Below are positions 55,901 through 62,676 of a stretch of DNA of 64,000 nucleotides, piece by piece. Under the pieces are notes generated by a model, which saw nothing but the letters and a program-made list of their open reading frames with translations, was not told the origin of the DNA and searched no databases. The translations under genes were made by a program, and so were the position numbers. The DNA comes from Bombyx mori. Its lineage: Eukaryota; Arthropoda; Insecta; Lepidoptera; Bombycidae. The stretch covers positions 7,998,001 to 8,062,000 of the forward strand of contig NC_085110.1 in the NCBI RefSeq assembly GCF_030269925.1, written 5' to 3'. How positions within the stretch are numbered: position 1 is the stretch's first letter; every line of letters starts with the position of its first letter.

Positions 55901-57067
55901 TTGGCGCAAGTTTTCATTATTTTCCAAAATTTATGAGGATTGAAAGTTTCATTTTTGAAGTGAAAACTTCTTTAGAATCGTTGTGATTTCAAACGGGATG
56001 CAACGGAAAAAACGACAGGTAAGAGACACAAATACAAAAATGTGTAGGATGAAGCCAGCAAAGAATGAGACTGAAATATACATACTATTTAATACAGCAC
56101 CATCTGTGAGATTTTTTAATACTAACGTGTGTATGAAAGCTCTTGTAGTGAATTTTAATTTAGGATTATACGTGAAATTAAAATATCAATTCACAGAGGG
56201 CGTTACCTTACAATTATTTACGAATTACAAAATTTTACATATACTTAAGACGTTTAGGATAATTGTATTTTAATTTTGGAAGGTTTCACTTCTACCACGT
56301 GTGTATTGCACACATTTTTTATTTAACTTGATACCGACACTCGACGTTCTCGTGTACAGAAGCTGAATAGAAACATCTGTAATAAATAATTAATAATATA
56401 AAACTGTTGAAATATAAATAATTTGATGTGATGTCAGTCCTTAATGCAGCATGTGAAGGCGTTGTTAACTTGTTATTTACATGATTATTATCTAATACCC
56501 GTATCGTGATTTCAATAACCATAACAATCCGCCATGTATTATTAAACCAGAGGATATTTTTTTGAAGCGTCTATGACGTAATGAGTAATGTCTTGCTATG
56601 GTGGTGTCGTATCGGTTCACGGTCAAGATTCAAATCCTACAACGAATACCATTGTAGTTAATAAATTAGCAAAATTGCTGATAATATGGATTTACCTATC
56701 CACAACAACAACAAAAAAAACAAATTTAAGTTTCTTATAAAACAAATTTCCTGGTATTGGATATTATGAATAGCCGAAGGCGTAAAGTCTGGAATCTTTT
56801 ACTTTGAGATAGAAATTGTTGTGATAGTATCCTAATTTAAAATTACCTCACGTAAACTTCTAATCTCATTTTGTGTAAGCTAATTTTAGATCTGCTATAT
56901 AATCTTCGAGTACCTATATAAAATAATTTGCATTTCAAATTATTTAATATCTTCTTTTTTTTTCAGATTTCTATCGAGCTCAGACGTTGTCGCCTGCATC
57001 ATCATTTCACGATTCAAGTCAGATAAGACGAAACAATGCACCCAGTACTCTATCAATCTATTTATAA
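31883..57067 (+). CDS. NHA: NHA/SLC9B-family Na+/H+ antiporter (divergent paralogue), 11 coding exons
   Basis: Membrane cation/proton antiporter of the CPA2 type. Coding exons: 31883-31904, 32549-32606, 32907-33010, 33763-34000, 34841-35010, 36064-36278, 39747-39918, 44801-44955, 45434-45598, 55294-55480, 56967-57067. All introns are GT-AG and all phases join, giving 1587 bases and 528 residues, close to the usual size of about 540. A short charged N-terminus (1-60) is followed by about twelve hydrophobic segments. Family motifs: SVSPALIVP (207-215), RGLG (223-226), the ion-binding helix AGGLDTAF (238-245), GGYLGWGGTSG, WPINDNPVSEVYKLLWRIFEP, and WIPKAIVE (426-433) with the conserved Lys429. 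Odd: family members have Asp-Asp where this has Asp242-Thr243, and LTKG where they have LVRAG. It may therefore be an atypical or non-canonical transporter. The start ATG is inferred from exon phase. Confidence 0.88.
31905..32548. other. NHA intron 1
   Basis: AT-rich, with a direct repeat of TAATAATTATATATTA at about 32113-32153. No element is recognised. Confidence 0.45.
32549..32606 (+). CDS. NHA: NHA-like gene, exon 2
   Basis: Acceptor AATTTCAG, donor GTGAGT. It encodes DQNDNIRQNKATTFEIGFK, a hydrophilic N-terminal stretch, with two bases left for exon 3. Confidence 0.75.
32907..33010 (+). CDS. NHA: NHA-like gene, exon 3
   Basis: The acceptor is TTTTAGCAG, a tandem NAGNAG site: use of the second AG at 32908-32909 would drop one Arg codon. 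The donor is GTGAGT. It encodes a basic linker and the stretch ending KQYIGVLIC that leads into the first membrane segment. Confidence 0.8.
33011..33762. other. NHA intron 3
   Basis: No repeat recognised apart from a short (AT)n at about 33573-33590. A stretch near 33230-33480 is more complex but unassigned. Confidence 0.4.
33763..34000 (+). CDS. NHA: NHA-like gene, exon 4
   Basis: Acceptor TTTACAG; the donor is GTTTGA, a weak site. It encodes GLTLWGTSWFLFKDAVLPGS, the first transmembrane hairpin, then a GYCFGHALE segment and VVGMTFMGALYRNL, corresponding to the GMLLAGFLLRN region of the family. The phase joins exons 3 and 5 exactly. Confidence 0.88.
34001..34840. other. NHA intron 4
   Basis: A strongly diverged plus-strand Bm1 relic lies at about 34083-34170 (CTGGGCTCCGCTGACCGTTTA). 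The rest is AT-rich and unassigned. Confidence 0.4.
34841..35010 (+). CDS. NHA: NHA-like gene, exon 5
   Basis: Acceptor CTTTCAG, donor GTAAGG. It encodes RRIYPVIILTKGPLSWNWE, which aligns to the family's LVRAGLGLD helix with Arg replaced by Lys, then the LPWIIECLSTAFLAHILLNY membrane segment and YQWKWG. Confidence 0.9.
35550..35970 (-). pseudogene. CR1-like LINE B 3' fragment, decayed
   Basis: On the minus strand it first encodes remnants of the ORF end (SRIVWNLWV, LCVCFVPRV), equivalent to the region near 54640-54740 of LINE B, then IKRACGENS and the tail with GGTAGGCAGCTGCTTGGCTC. Frames are broken and an internal deletion is present. It lies in NHA intron 5, antisense to the gene. Confidence 0.75.
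36064..36278 (+). CDS. NHA: NHA-like gene, exon 6 (ion-binding helix)
   Basis: Acceptor TTGTACAG, donor GTTTGT. It carries GLHLGAILSSVSPALIVP and the helix with Asp242 (GAC, 36195-36197) and Thr243 (ACG, 36198-36200). In other NHA proteins and bacterial NhaA this pair is Asp-Asp, the proton and cation site. The frame is otherwise clean. Confidence 0.92.
36279..37841. other. First part of NHA intron 6
   Basis: AT-rich, no transposon recognised. It ends where the exon 7-like relic starts. Confidence 0.4.
37842..37905 (+). pseudogene. Decayed copy of NHA exon 7
   Basis: CCGATATTTGTGGGGATCAG here matches CGCGATATTCGTGGGGATCTG at the start of exon 7 (39747 on), and the similarity continues to about 37905 (GTATTGTGTCATATC against GTGTTGTGCGATGTC). 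Read in the same frame it gives PIFVGISRNIGSIVLCHI against AIFVGICLGIAWGVLCDVI. The upstream AG/donor context is poor, so it is probably a dead duplicate exon. Confidence 0.55.
38119..38536 (+). mobile_element. Non-autonomous Helitron, copy 1 of 2
   Basis: It starts TCTATATATTAATACGTGAAG after an A and ends in ACTGCGGGACCACTAG before a T. A short 3' hairpin TCGAAT-TTCGA precedes the end. It is 418 bp, non-coding, and more than 90 percent similar by eye to 62970-63389. It lies in NHA intron 6. Confidence 0.8.
38621..38790 (-). mobile_element. Bm1 SINE fragment (NHA intron 6)
   Basis: Minus-strand 3' two-thirds of Bm1, from the T-rich tail to the GGGGCAGCC region. The 5' part is lost. Confidence 0.88.
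39195..39412 (-). mobile_element. tRNA-headed SINE, not Bm1 (NHA intron 6)
   Basis: On the minus strand the 5' end has an A-box-like TGGTGTAGTGGTAAG and a perfect T-arm GCGGGTTCGAATCCCGC (plus-strand 39341-39357). The acceptor stem does not pair, so this is a SINE head and not a tRNA gene. The body follows to a (ATTT)n tail near 39195-39215. Confidence 0.65.
39430..39548 (+). mobile_element. LINE B 3' tail (NHA intron 6)
   Basis: GGCAGCGGCTTCGCTCTGCC through ACCATCAGGTGGCC to CTACAAAGGCAATAAAAA, as at the end of the complete LINE B (54962-55080). It is a very short 5'-truncated copy directly beside the tRNA-headed SINE. Confidence 0.8.
39747..39918 (+). CDS. NHA: NHA-like gene, exon 7
   Basis: Acceptor TTATACAG, donor GTAAGT. 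It encodes GLLAIFVGICLGIAWGVLCD, a membrane segment, then VRSLLIFGGGMLVTYAGGYL and GWGGT, matching the family's GGGxxAVFGSxxxGYGGAG region. It is in phase with exon 6 (phase 0) and exon 8. Confidence 0.92.
40079..40304 (-). mobile_element. Bm1 SINE with simple-sequence replacement (NHA intron 7)
   Basis: Minus-strand Bm1. The segment normally holding the CAAGGTGGGTGGCGC block is missing, and (TTTGAA)n of about four units sits there (40153-40175). Confidence 0.85.
40398..40585 (+). mobile_element. Old Bm1 SINE copy (NHA intron 7)
   Basis: Recognisable by GCCATGAAGCAGTAATTCCT, CTCTATGGGCTC and ACATCTAAGCAATAAAG, with many substitutions, so it is older than its neighbours. Confidence 0.7.
40763..41101 (+). 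mobile_element. Bm1 SINE, nearly complete body (NHA intron 7)
   Basis: Starts in the linker after the tRNA-like head (CCACGGTGAAGGAATAACAT) and runs to GCAATAAAAAAAAA. Confidence 0.9.
41102..42350. other. Middle of NHA intron 7
   Basis: AT-rich DNA. A GC-balanced patch at about 42065-42245 with GAGCGGAGATCGGACG shares wording with 47050-47080 and may be a LINE relic. It is otherwise unassigned. Confidence 0.35.
42349..43566 (-). mobile_element. Mariner transposon, both ends present (NHA intron 7)
   Basis: The terminal inverted repeats start TTAGGTCCTTACAT at 42351 and, on the other strand, TTAGGTTCTTTCAT ending at 43564. They are imperfect, about 25-30 bp, and flanked by TA on both sides. 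The length of 1214 bp is typical of mariner. The element lies in antisense orientation to the NHA gene. Confidence 0.85.
42444..43410 (-). pseudogene. Mariner transposase, broken by frameshifts and stops
   Basis: On the minus strand, fragments in different frames cover the protein in order: an N-terminal DNA-binding part with WFQRFRSGNFDLQNQPRGR near 43230-43280, a central part SVWWISAGVVYYSFL and TADIYCQQL near 42800-42880, and a C-terminal part FKEFIDYRPHGFFRKGINEL near 42480-42560. Stops and shifts separate them, so no transposase can be made. The expected catalytic Asp after SVWW is not recognisable in this frame. Confidence 0.85.
43567..44223. other. NHA intron 7 between mariner and Bm1
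   Basis: AT-rich. A possible short Bm1 relic lies at 43860-43910 (GATGTCCATGGGCTC). Nothing else is recognised. Confidence 0.35.
44224..44466 (-). mobile_element. Bm1 SINE (NHA intron 7)
   Basis: Minus-strand Bm1 body from its tail to GGTCCTACCACC. It lacks the tRNA-like head and is well conserved, lying 335 bases before exon 8. Confidence 0.92.
44801..44955 (+). CDS. NHA: NHA-like gene, exon 8
   Basis: Acceptor TTTTTCAG, donor GTAAGT. It encodes SGVAIMVCAGVAATRWSRRG, then WPINDNPVSEVYKLLWRIFE and PMLFTLSGYFLD, a strongly conserved NHA block. Confidence 0.93.
44956..45433. other. NHA intron 8
   Basis: AT-rich, no repeat recognised. Confidence 0.45.
45434..45598 (+). CDS. NHA: NHA-like gene, exon 9
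   Basis: Acceptor TTGGTCAG, donor GTAAAC. It encodes VSQLNTKEFCLIIGCIISAL, then LVGLANNLSIKESVFVSVTW and IPKAIVE. The Lys in IPKA is the conserved basic residue of the transport core. Confidence 0.93.
45599..46589. other. Start of NHA intron 9
   Basis: No known element. A purine-rich stretch near 46340-46450 is notable but unassigned. Confidence 0.35.
46590..47255 (+). mobile_element. GC-rich LINE 3' end (NHA intron 9)
   Basis: A GC-rich block of about 650 bp ends AGGATCGGAACCCAGCCCG and a 10-base A-run. The layout (GTTCAGTCCCACATACCC close to the end, then A tail) resembles the element at 1320-1541. Open frames of 130 and 74 codons reflect base composition, and no RT motif is present. It is probably a 5'-truncated LINE; the clade is uncertain. 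Confidence 0.5.
47256..47726. other. GC-balanced unassigned DNA in NHA intron 9
   Basis: Base composition resembles decayed coding sequence of a retroelement, but no motif was found. Confidence 0.35.
47727..48169 (-). mobile_element. LINE A 3' end (NHA intron 9)
   Basis: Minus-strand LINE A 3' UTR with T-run, hairpin region (47914-47950) and the C-terminal part of ORF2 up to GGCGATTATC. It is antisense to the NHA gene and joins abruptly to unrelated sequence at 48170. Confidence 0.88.
48170..51400. other. NHA intron 9 between LINE fragments
   Basis: 48170-48420 is GC-balanced and unassigned, perhaps another retroelement piece on the minus strand. The rest is AT-rich. A run of diverged GATTGATACT-like units lies at 48945-48990. 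A strongly decayed plus-strand Bm1 is suspected at about 51120-51215. The 99-codon frame at 50740-51039 matches nothing known and has no splice context. Confidence 0.35.
51405..55090 (+). mobile_element. LINE B: CR1-like non-LTR retrotransposon with intact ORF (NHA intron 9)
   Basis: A GC-rich leader of about 650 bp is followed by one long ORF (52052-55015) and a short 3' tail with GGTAGGCAGCGGCTTGGCTC, ACCATCAGGTGGGCC and AAAGGCAATAAA before a long A-run (about 55068-55088). The 5' boundary near 51405 is approximate, set by the change in base composition. It lies in the same orientation as the host gene. Similar 3' tails at 35550, 39430 and 58431 are truncated copies of the family. I found no separate gag ORF and no clear target-site duplication. 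Confidence 0.85.
52052..55015 (+). CDS. LINE B endonuclease/reverse transcriptase
   Basis: 987 residues. Endonuclease at about 20-235: NVRGLHSNLD, FLTETQ, VVLGDFNAHH and GSSDHCLIR. Reverse transcriptase at about 470-740: SSGPDGIPAVVLK, SSYRPIAITSLLSKVMERI, QYGFRHGRS, SLDIAKAFDRVWH, AGVPQGSVLSPTLF and the catalytic YADD box (Asp694, Asp695). The C-terminal region ends with a stop that overlaps the conserved 3' tail. All conserved catalytic residues that I can check are present and the frame is unbroken, so this may be a recent, possibly active copy. The clade (CR1/Daphne-like, against other jockey-superfamily groups) is judged from motif style. The ATG at 52052 begins MKSTKKKKR, a basic N-terminus. 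Confidence 0.92.
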   Translation: MKSTKKKKRVSQAVPHSTFNVDFSNVRGLHSNLDAVHHHLETAQPALLFLTETQISAPDDTSYLEYPGYVLEHNFLRKAGVCVFVRADVCCRRLRGLEQRDLSLLWLRVDHGGRSRIYACLYRSHSSDAGSALFEHVQEGTNRVLEQYPSAEVVVLGDFNAHHQEWLGSRTTDLPGRTAYDFALAYGFSQLVTQPTRVPDIEGHEPSLLDLLLTTDPAGYSVVVDAPLGSSDHCLIRAAIPLSRPDRRTTTGYRRVWRYMSADWDGLREFYASYPWGRFCFSSADPDVCADRLKDVVLQGMELFIPSSEVPVGGRSRPWYNNASRDAARLKRSAYVAWDNARRRRDPNISGERRKYNAASRSYKKVIAKAKSEHVARVGERLKSYPSGSRAFWSLAKAAEGNFCRSSLPPLRKSDDNLAHSAKEKADLLVKLFASNSTVDDGGATPPNIPRCDSSLPDICFTQCAVRRELRLLDVHKSSGPDGIPAVVLKTCAPELTPALTRLYRLCYCTNRVPSSWKTAHVHPIPKKGDRSDPSSYRPIAITSLLSKVMERIINTQLLKYLEDRQLISDRQYGFRHGRSAGDLLVYLTHRWAEALESKGEALAVSLDIAKAFDRVWHRALLSKLPSYGIPEGLCKWIASFLDGRSITVVVDGDCSDTMTINAGVPQGSVLSPTLFILYINDMLSIDGMHCYADDSTGDARYIGHQSLSRSVVQERRSKLVSEVENSLGRVSEWGELNLVQFNPIKTQVCAFTAKKDPFVMAPQFQGVSLQPSESIGILGVDVSSDVQFRSHLEGKAKLASKMLGVLNRAKRYFTPGQRLLLYKAQVRPRMEYCSHLWAGAPKYQLLPFDSIQRRAVRIVDNHILSDRLEPLGLRRDFGSLCILYRMFHGECSEELFEMIPASRFYHRTARHRSRVHPYYLEPLRSSTVRFQRSFLPRTIRLWNELPSSVFPERYDMSFFKRGLWRVLSGRQRLGSAPGIAEVHGRR
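55294..55480 (+). CDS. NHA: NHA-like gene, exon 10
   Basis: Acceptor GTTTTAAG, donor GTAATA. It encodes AVLVRVAADSILSDASEEDK, then the last membrane segments HANIIVIAILITSTAGSVLT and ALGPILLSQ, matching the family's ILITAPVGSLLIGLLGPRLL. A 9.7-kb intron separates it from exon 9. Confidence 0.92.
55481..56966. other. NHA intron 10
   Basis: Mostly AT-rich. At about 56580-56690 a stretch with AGATTCAAATCC recalls a pol III B box and may be an old SINE. A frame of 96 codons at 55983-56273 is unrecognised. Confidence 0.35.
56967..57067 (+). CDS. NHA: NHA-like gene, exon 11 (stop codon)
   Basis: Acceptor TTTTTTTCAG. It encodes a hydrophilic cytoplasmic tail DFYRAQTLSPASSFHDSSQI and onwards to STLSIYL, then TAA at 57065-57067. 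The tail is Ser-rich and not conserved, so support comes from phase, acceptor and open frame. Confidence 0.8.
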
Positions 57068-57071
57068 TAAA
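57066..57071 (+). terminator. Possible polyadenylation signal of the NHA-like gene
   Basis: AATAAA overlaps the last two bases of the stop codon. It would give a very short 3' UTR. Other A-rich candidates lie within the next 150 bases, so this one is only a candidate. Confidence 0.3.
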
Positions 57072-57248
57072 TTTACCAAAAATATCAATTGATTTTTATT
57101 GCCACGAAATGATATATAATAATATATACACCCACATTTATTGAAGCCATTCGCATGCTACTTATCGTAATTAAGCATCAAAACCTTCATTAAAGTATCA
57201 CCAGGAACTGTAGCAAGTTTCAGCTCAATTGGACAACATTTTGTATGT

Positions 57249-57440
57249 ATCACCTATCGCCTATTTCTGCAGCGAGGAACTAATTCGCTCCGGTTTGAAG
57301 TCGTTGCACCATAGAACTGAGACTTAGAACTCGTGTCTCAAAGTATATGGCGGCATTTACTTTAATGATGGGCTTTAGTAACCATTTAGCTCCAGATGGG
57401 CTGAGAGTTCGAAAACTATCGTTAAAGCAAAAAAAACACT
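57249..57440 (+). mobile_element. Old Bm1 SINE copy
   Basis: Recognisable Bm1 order (CGCCTATTTCTGC, CGGTTTGAAG, GACTTAGAACT, GATGGGCT) with heavy divergence. It lies just downstream of the NHA gene. Confidence 0.7.
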
Positions 57441-57472
57441 TATAAATTGTAGAATCGAATCGTTTATGGAAA

Positions 57473-57724
57473 CTTTTTTTTAATTGCGTCGATGAGTGGA
57501 CGAGCTCACTGCCCATGTGGTGTTAAGTGGTTACCGGAGCACATAGACATCTACAATGTAAATGCCGCCACCCACCTTGAGATATCAGTTCTAAGTGTCA
57601 GTATAGTTACAATGGCTACCCCACCCTTCAAACCGAAACGCATTACTGCTTCACGGCAGAAATAGGCGGGGTGGTGGTACACTGCCCGTGCGGACTGACA
57701 AGAGGTGTAGTAGGTGTACCACCA
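57473..57724 (-). mobile_element. Bm1 SINE
   Basis: Minus-strand Bm1 body from tail to GGTGGTACACC, with small changes near its 5' end. It is adjacent to, and inverted relative to, the older copy at 57249. Confidence 0.88.
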
Positions 57725-58154
57725 ATAAACTAGCATATAGCGTATCAAAATTTGACAAGTTGAATTTATGACGTCAATAAAATTCGATACAAGGAAACAC
57801 ATAGCATATACATATAGGCAAAATGTTGGAGGTCTGAAGTCGTTTCGCAATTAAATAGGATGGCGAAAGTAAGACCAAGACCCTTCTAATACGGAAGTAT
57901 GGTTTGGGAATTTAAGTGTGTAGTTGCTTGCTGCTGCTGTTAGTTGAGATAGATCGAGATTCAATACTGCATCTTCTAGTCTAATAACAGAACACACTTT
58001 AAATTAATCATATTAGTCGATAACGAATTTACAAAACAAAAATATTTCGTTGTACAGTTTGATGAGTACTTTCAATTATTATTCCTAAGAACAGCTATTC
58101 GGTTTAAATACGCATAATTAAAACGGCCTTAGAATTATAAGAGTACTATTGTTA
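57725..58154. other. Intergenic AT-rich DNA
   Basis: Nothing recognised. Confidence 0.4.
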
Positions 58155-58345
58155 CTATCTCGAGTATCTCGCCGGATCTTCTCAGTGAGTCGCGAATTTA
58201 AATCGGTGGTAGATTGTGCGAAGTATTGCTCTTGCTAGGGCTAGTGTTAGCAATTTATTTCAGCAGGTTGAGCAAGTGACCCGCCTGTGAGAACTGAAAT
58301 AGCCCCTTAAGCTGCCAGCGAGTAGGTCCCTGTTATTATTATTAT
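58155..58345 (+). mobile_element. LINE 3' end related to LINE A
   Basis: CTCGCCGGATCTTCTCAGTG, then GATTGTGCGAAGTATTGCTC and a (TTA)n tail. It is the same family as 14275-14500. The left arm of the hairpin is truncated. Confidence 0.6.
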
Positions 58346-58430
58346 TAGGTACCTGATAATCTTATAATTTATTTACTGACCATACTTTCCATTTCAATTG
58401 ACATTAAAATTCAATAAGACAATTCAATAA

Positions 58431-58564
58431 GGCTTGCGGAGAGTACTTAACGGTAGGCAGCGGCTTGGATCTGCCCCTGGCATTGCTGACGTCCATGAGC
58501 AACGGTGACCACTTACCATCAGGTGGGTCATATGCTCGTCTGCCTACAACGGCAATAAAAAAAA
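58431..58564 (+). mobile_element. LINE B 3' tail
   Basis: It starts in the last codons of the LINE B ORF (GGCTTGCGGAGAGTACTTAA) and runs through GGTAGGCAGCGGCTTGGATC to GGCAATAAAAAAAA. Confidence 0.85.
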
Positions 58565-58805
58565 GACATTTGACAAAATAACAAAAAACGGATAACATCG
58601 AAATCGTCCTAAAATAATAAATTATACAACTAAAGAGTATTTTTCTCCGAAAACTCACTTTTTTATTCTGTATTTGAATTTTCAAATGATACTTAATTAA
58701 TGATTTAGCTCGGATGGCTTAAGTCTGGATTTGCTTCATCCTTTTCCGATGTTACTATCAGTTCTGTAAGTCATTTCGACAGATTGGAATTATTAGTAAA
58801 ATTTT

Positions 58806-59053
58806 ACTGGTGGTAGGAAGACCTCTTGTGAGTCCGCACGGGTTGGTACCACCACCTTGCCTGTTTCTGCCTTGAAGCAGTAATGCGTTTCGGTTTCAAG
58901 GGTGGGGCAGCCATTGTAACTATACTGAGACCTTAGAACTTATATCTCAAAGTAGGTTTACGTTGTAGATATCTATGGGCTCCGGTAACCACTTAACACC
59001 AGATGGGCCGTAAGCTCGTTCAACCACCTAAGCAATAAAAAAAAAAAAAAAAC
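58806..59053 (+). mobile_element. Bm1 SINE
   Basis: Plus-strand Bm1 body from GGTGGTAGGAAGACC to a long A-run, with one internal short deletion near 58955. Confidence 0.9.
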
Positions 59054-59379
59054 AATGTAACAACAATTAATTATTTTTTAAACGAAGAATAAATATTTTC
59101 AAAACCGTACGTTACTAAATAAAAAAATATATAGTAAGAAAAATAATGAACATTTCAATGACTATGTGCAAGTAAAGTTTACTTTTATTACTAAACAAAT
59201 TTAGCTTATTGTCTAAAGCTGTTGATTGTTCATTTCTAAGACAAAAATCAAGAGGATTAGTATTGAGTTATCTGTTTGACGAGTCTCAGAGTTTTATATT
59301 TGCTGATAAGAGTTATGGCCTAGTCCGGGAACTTGGTGTAAAATGACAAATAATTTCTTTATTAGTTCTGTGAATGACG

Positions 59380-59553
59380 TGACCGCCGCCGAAGCATACG
59401 ACGCGCGTGCTTACTCCATCAAACTTGATCATTCTTCTCGCATCTGAAGAACTATGTTCCTGTCCCAATAAAAAACTAGTGAAGTATTTAACATATTATG
59501 TACCTGTGATCGTATTATAAGAAGTGATTCAATTTGAAGAAACATGGCGAAAA
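59380..59553 (+). CDS. Possible 5' UTR and first coding exon of the next gene
   Basis: A locally GC-richer stretch with a CRE-like TGACGTGA at about 59387-59394 leads to an ATG at 59544 (ATG GCG AAA A) followed at once by the strong donor GTAAGTTT at 59554. A four-residue-scale first coding exon ending in phase 1 would resemble exon 1 of the NHA-like gene. I could not find its second exon within the window, so function is unknown. Confidence 0.35.
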
Positions 59554-61045
59554 GTAAGTTTTACTTTAATTCTTAATTATTTTTTAAATTAATTCTCATT
59601 TAAAATATGAAGCAATAGGTGGTCAGGAATAATAAATATATTATTTAACGTTAATATGTTGCATCAGAATCTATTTTCCAAACAAAGCACTCACGCCAAA
59701 ATACAATATTAGAAAGAGGTACGGAACACTCACTCATAATTAAAAATTCTAATTCTAATTTATTTGAATGATTTCTTGTATTTAAATCAACTGTTTAAAA
59801 GACGATAACGCAGCTGTTTACTTAAATAACCTATAAGGTTTCCGCTTACTAAGGCTTCTCGTAATATCGACTGGTTTTGTGGTGTTTACCCTTAATGCAC
59901 TTGACTTCTAAAATTAGAATTTCACTATTATTAAAGTAGAAAACAATTATAAATATAAATTAGTAAATCTGAAATAAACAAATTCTTCATTTAAAGGGGT
60001 TACTGGTGCCTATATCGTGAATAATACCATACACCTTAAGACATGATGGCCAACTACAATCGGCTTCTTATTAATCCTGAAAATGGTCCAGTTTTATTTG
60101 AAGAATCGTAATAACAAAAAAACATAACGTAAACTCAAATTTAACCGTTTTGGCTGACAATCGATCAGACAAATAATTGAATTTGCAACAAAGTATTGAC
60201 ATATATTTTTAAATACACAGTTTGAAAAATGTCAGGAACAATATGCAATCGTACAAAAATAAAGTGTAAACGTTATTCAGTGCAATCGAGAATTCAACTT
60301 TGCATTTTCGATGTGACGTCTATCTAGTTTCCAGTTATTTAGCAATAAACTAGCCATGAGATCCTCTGTGTACCATGAGTTTAAAAAAATTTAGAGCCTA
60401 AATAAAGGGCAACAGAATCCTACACTAAAACAAATCTAAAAAGCCTGTCATCATTATTAGTACACTATCCCGACTAACTCTAAATACTGTATCTTATCTA
60501 TACCAGTACCAGTTCCTTCCTTCTTCTACTTCTTCTTTGCAATCAACAATCTTGTAATTTTCTGTCCCAAAAAAGTCGGTATACTCTTTTAGAGCCTGGT
60601 GAGCGTATTGGCTATTGCGACTCTCGCTTTGTGATGCAAGCTAATCCGAAGCATTCGTTTCGTGATAATCATGACTTCTAGGAAGCATATGTGTATATAT
60701 ATAATACAAAAAACGCGCTTGTGTGCCAGACTACAATAATTGATTCCATTATACCAAATAATTCTCAAGCTATTTATAGTCACCGTATTGTTTAGCGTTG
60801 CGTGTGCCTCATAAATACCTTCAACGACAATTCTCCGTGACCCAGCTTGAACTCAATGACAATGATCTGTGTCATTTTTTATTAATGAAAAAAAAACGTA
60901 TTCTGATTACTTCTTTGAAGCGTGGATTAGTAACAGTCGGCTTTAACGTGCCGTCATTTTAAATTAGACAAAAAAATATTTGTTTCAATTTATAAATTAT
61001 TGATTTAAAAACCGAATGAAATAATAATTAAACATAAACAAACAA
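59554..61045. other. DNA after the possible first exon
   Basis: AT-rich, perhaps intron of the putative next gene. No exon or recognised repeat. Confidence 0.35.
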
Positions 61046-61232
61046 TCTTATATACTAATATTATAAAGCTAAAGAGTTTGTTTGAACGAGCAAATCTCAG
61101 GAACTACTGGTCCGATTTGAAAAATTCTTTCAGTGTTAGATAGCCCATTGATTGAGGAAGGCTATGGTTTATATAACATTACGCTTAGATAAGAACACCG
61201 ATGAAGATTGTTTCAAAATCGGGGCTATTTTT

Positions 61233-61657
61233 GGAACGAAGTTCCTTATAGGACGATGCGGAGGGGTACCCTAAACGGGAAAAAACGTCCGTAACGTAAG
61301 ATTTTTTCTATTTAGTTTGTTATCAACAGATGTCGCTGCACGTAAATTCAACAATTCCTGAATCGCGGTGACGAGATGTTACACAGTTGATAGACGTTCT
61401 CGTATTTCTCTTGCTAAATCATACTTACCTGGCGTAGAGGATCATGCAGGCGGTTCCCCCAGGGCGAGGCTGCTCCATTGACCTGCGGAGTGGTAGACCC
61501 TTGCGATTATTTTTATTTTTATCAATGAAAAAATTATAATAAAAAATGTATACCCGAATAATTATTTTCTTTATACCTCGCCTCGAATAGAACTTAAAAT
61601 TAATATTTTTATAATAAGGAACTTCTTTCCTATCCGGTGTCCTACGACACCACACAT
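61233..61657 (-). mobile_element. Hairpin-ended repeat, copy 2 of 2
   Basis: Inverted copy of 25215-25633 with the same inverted ends (GGAACGAAGTTCC at 61233, mutated GGAACTTCTTTCC at 61618) and the same extra arm GGTGTCCTACGACACC beyond the right end. It lies within the Helitron-like unit. Confidence 0.7.
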
Positions 61658-62676
61658 CTTTTTTTTGAAAGCTTCCGCTGCGTGCGCTGCGGAAACGGTT
61701 AAATTTTCGCTAAAATAATGTATGACAGTATTGTTCCACCTTAAAAGTTTTAAAAAAAGTCTGCGATAGCATATGTATGTATTTAAAGGTTGACTCACTA
61801 TAACGTTTTTTAAGCTAACCAAATTTGTTCTAAAATAAAGCATTATTTGTGAAGGTGTTTTTATAAAGATGATATCTATCCCTATCCAATTAAATACTTA
61901 CGTTATTCATTACAAGTATTTAATTTTAAACAAACTTACCCACACTTGATTTTAATGAGTATATCGCTATGAGTATTTTAATGAGTATGAGAAGATATCG
62001 CAGTTATAAAATAACATCGCAGCAAAATAATGATAAAGCGCGTAATATTGATGTACAAGGCGCCGGCCGGCTGGTACGCGGCGGCAGTCGGCGGCACAGT
62101 ATAAGAAAAATAACAAGAAACACCAAAAGCACTTCAAGATAAGCTTTGAAAATTATAGAATTTTGTGGATATCTCCAGGATGCCATCATCAGGTCTTGAT
62201 GATTACAGAACAATTCGGGAAGTCTACCCTTTCGAACAAAAAATAGAAAAGAGAATTATCAGAATCGGTTCAAGCATTCTCGAGAAATTAGTGAACATCC
62301 TCCTTGCATCGGTTTCCTCATTACTGAGGGTCGTGGTCATGGCCTTGAAACAGTTTAAATGTTTCTCTGTCCATGATTCTCTTGGGATGTAATTGTGGTG
62401 GGTTTCCACGTCCTTCCACATCAGTATTTCGAAGGGATTTAGTCCTTCACGGCAAACTGGTCCCGCTATACCGCTAGTGAACATACATAGATAAAAAATG
62501 ATGGTCGAATTGATTGCCTCCTTTTTTGAAGTCGGTTAAAAATCGTGATTTTAGTACTTTAAATAGCTCCTTTATTATTCAAAAATATTTTCACTTTCTA
62601 CGTAAATGAAGTCGCGTGTAAAATTTTGCGTTATGCCAAAGTAACTATTCCACGCGGACGAAGTCGCGGGCAAAAG
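61658..62676. repeat. Unassigned repeats inside the composite element
   Basis: The stretch 62165-62400 (GGATGCCATCATCAGGTC and onwards) and the segment TTTTTTGAAGTCGGTTAAAA near 62520 look like sequences common in lepidopteran genomes, but I cannot assign them to a family. Confidence 0.35.
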
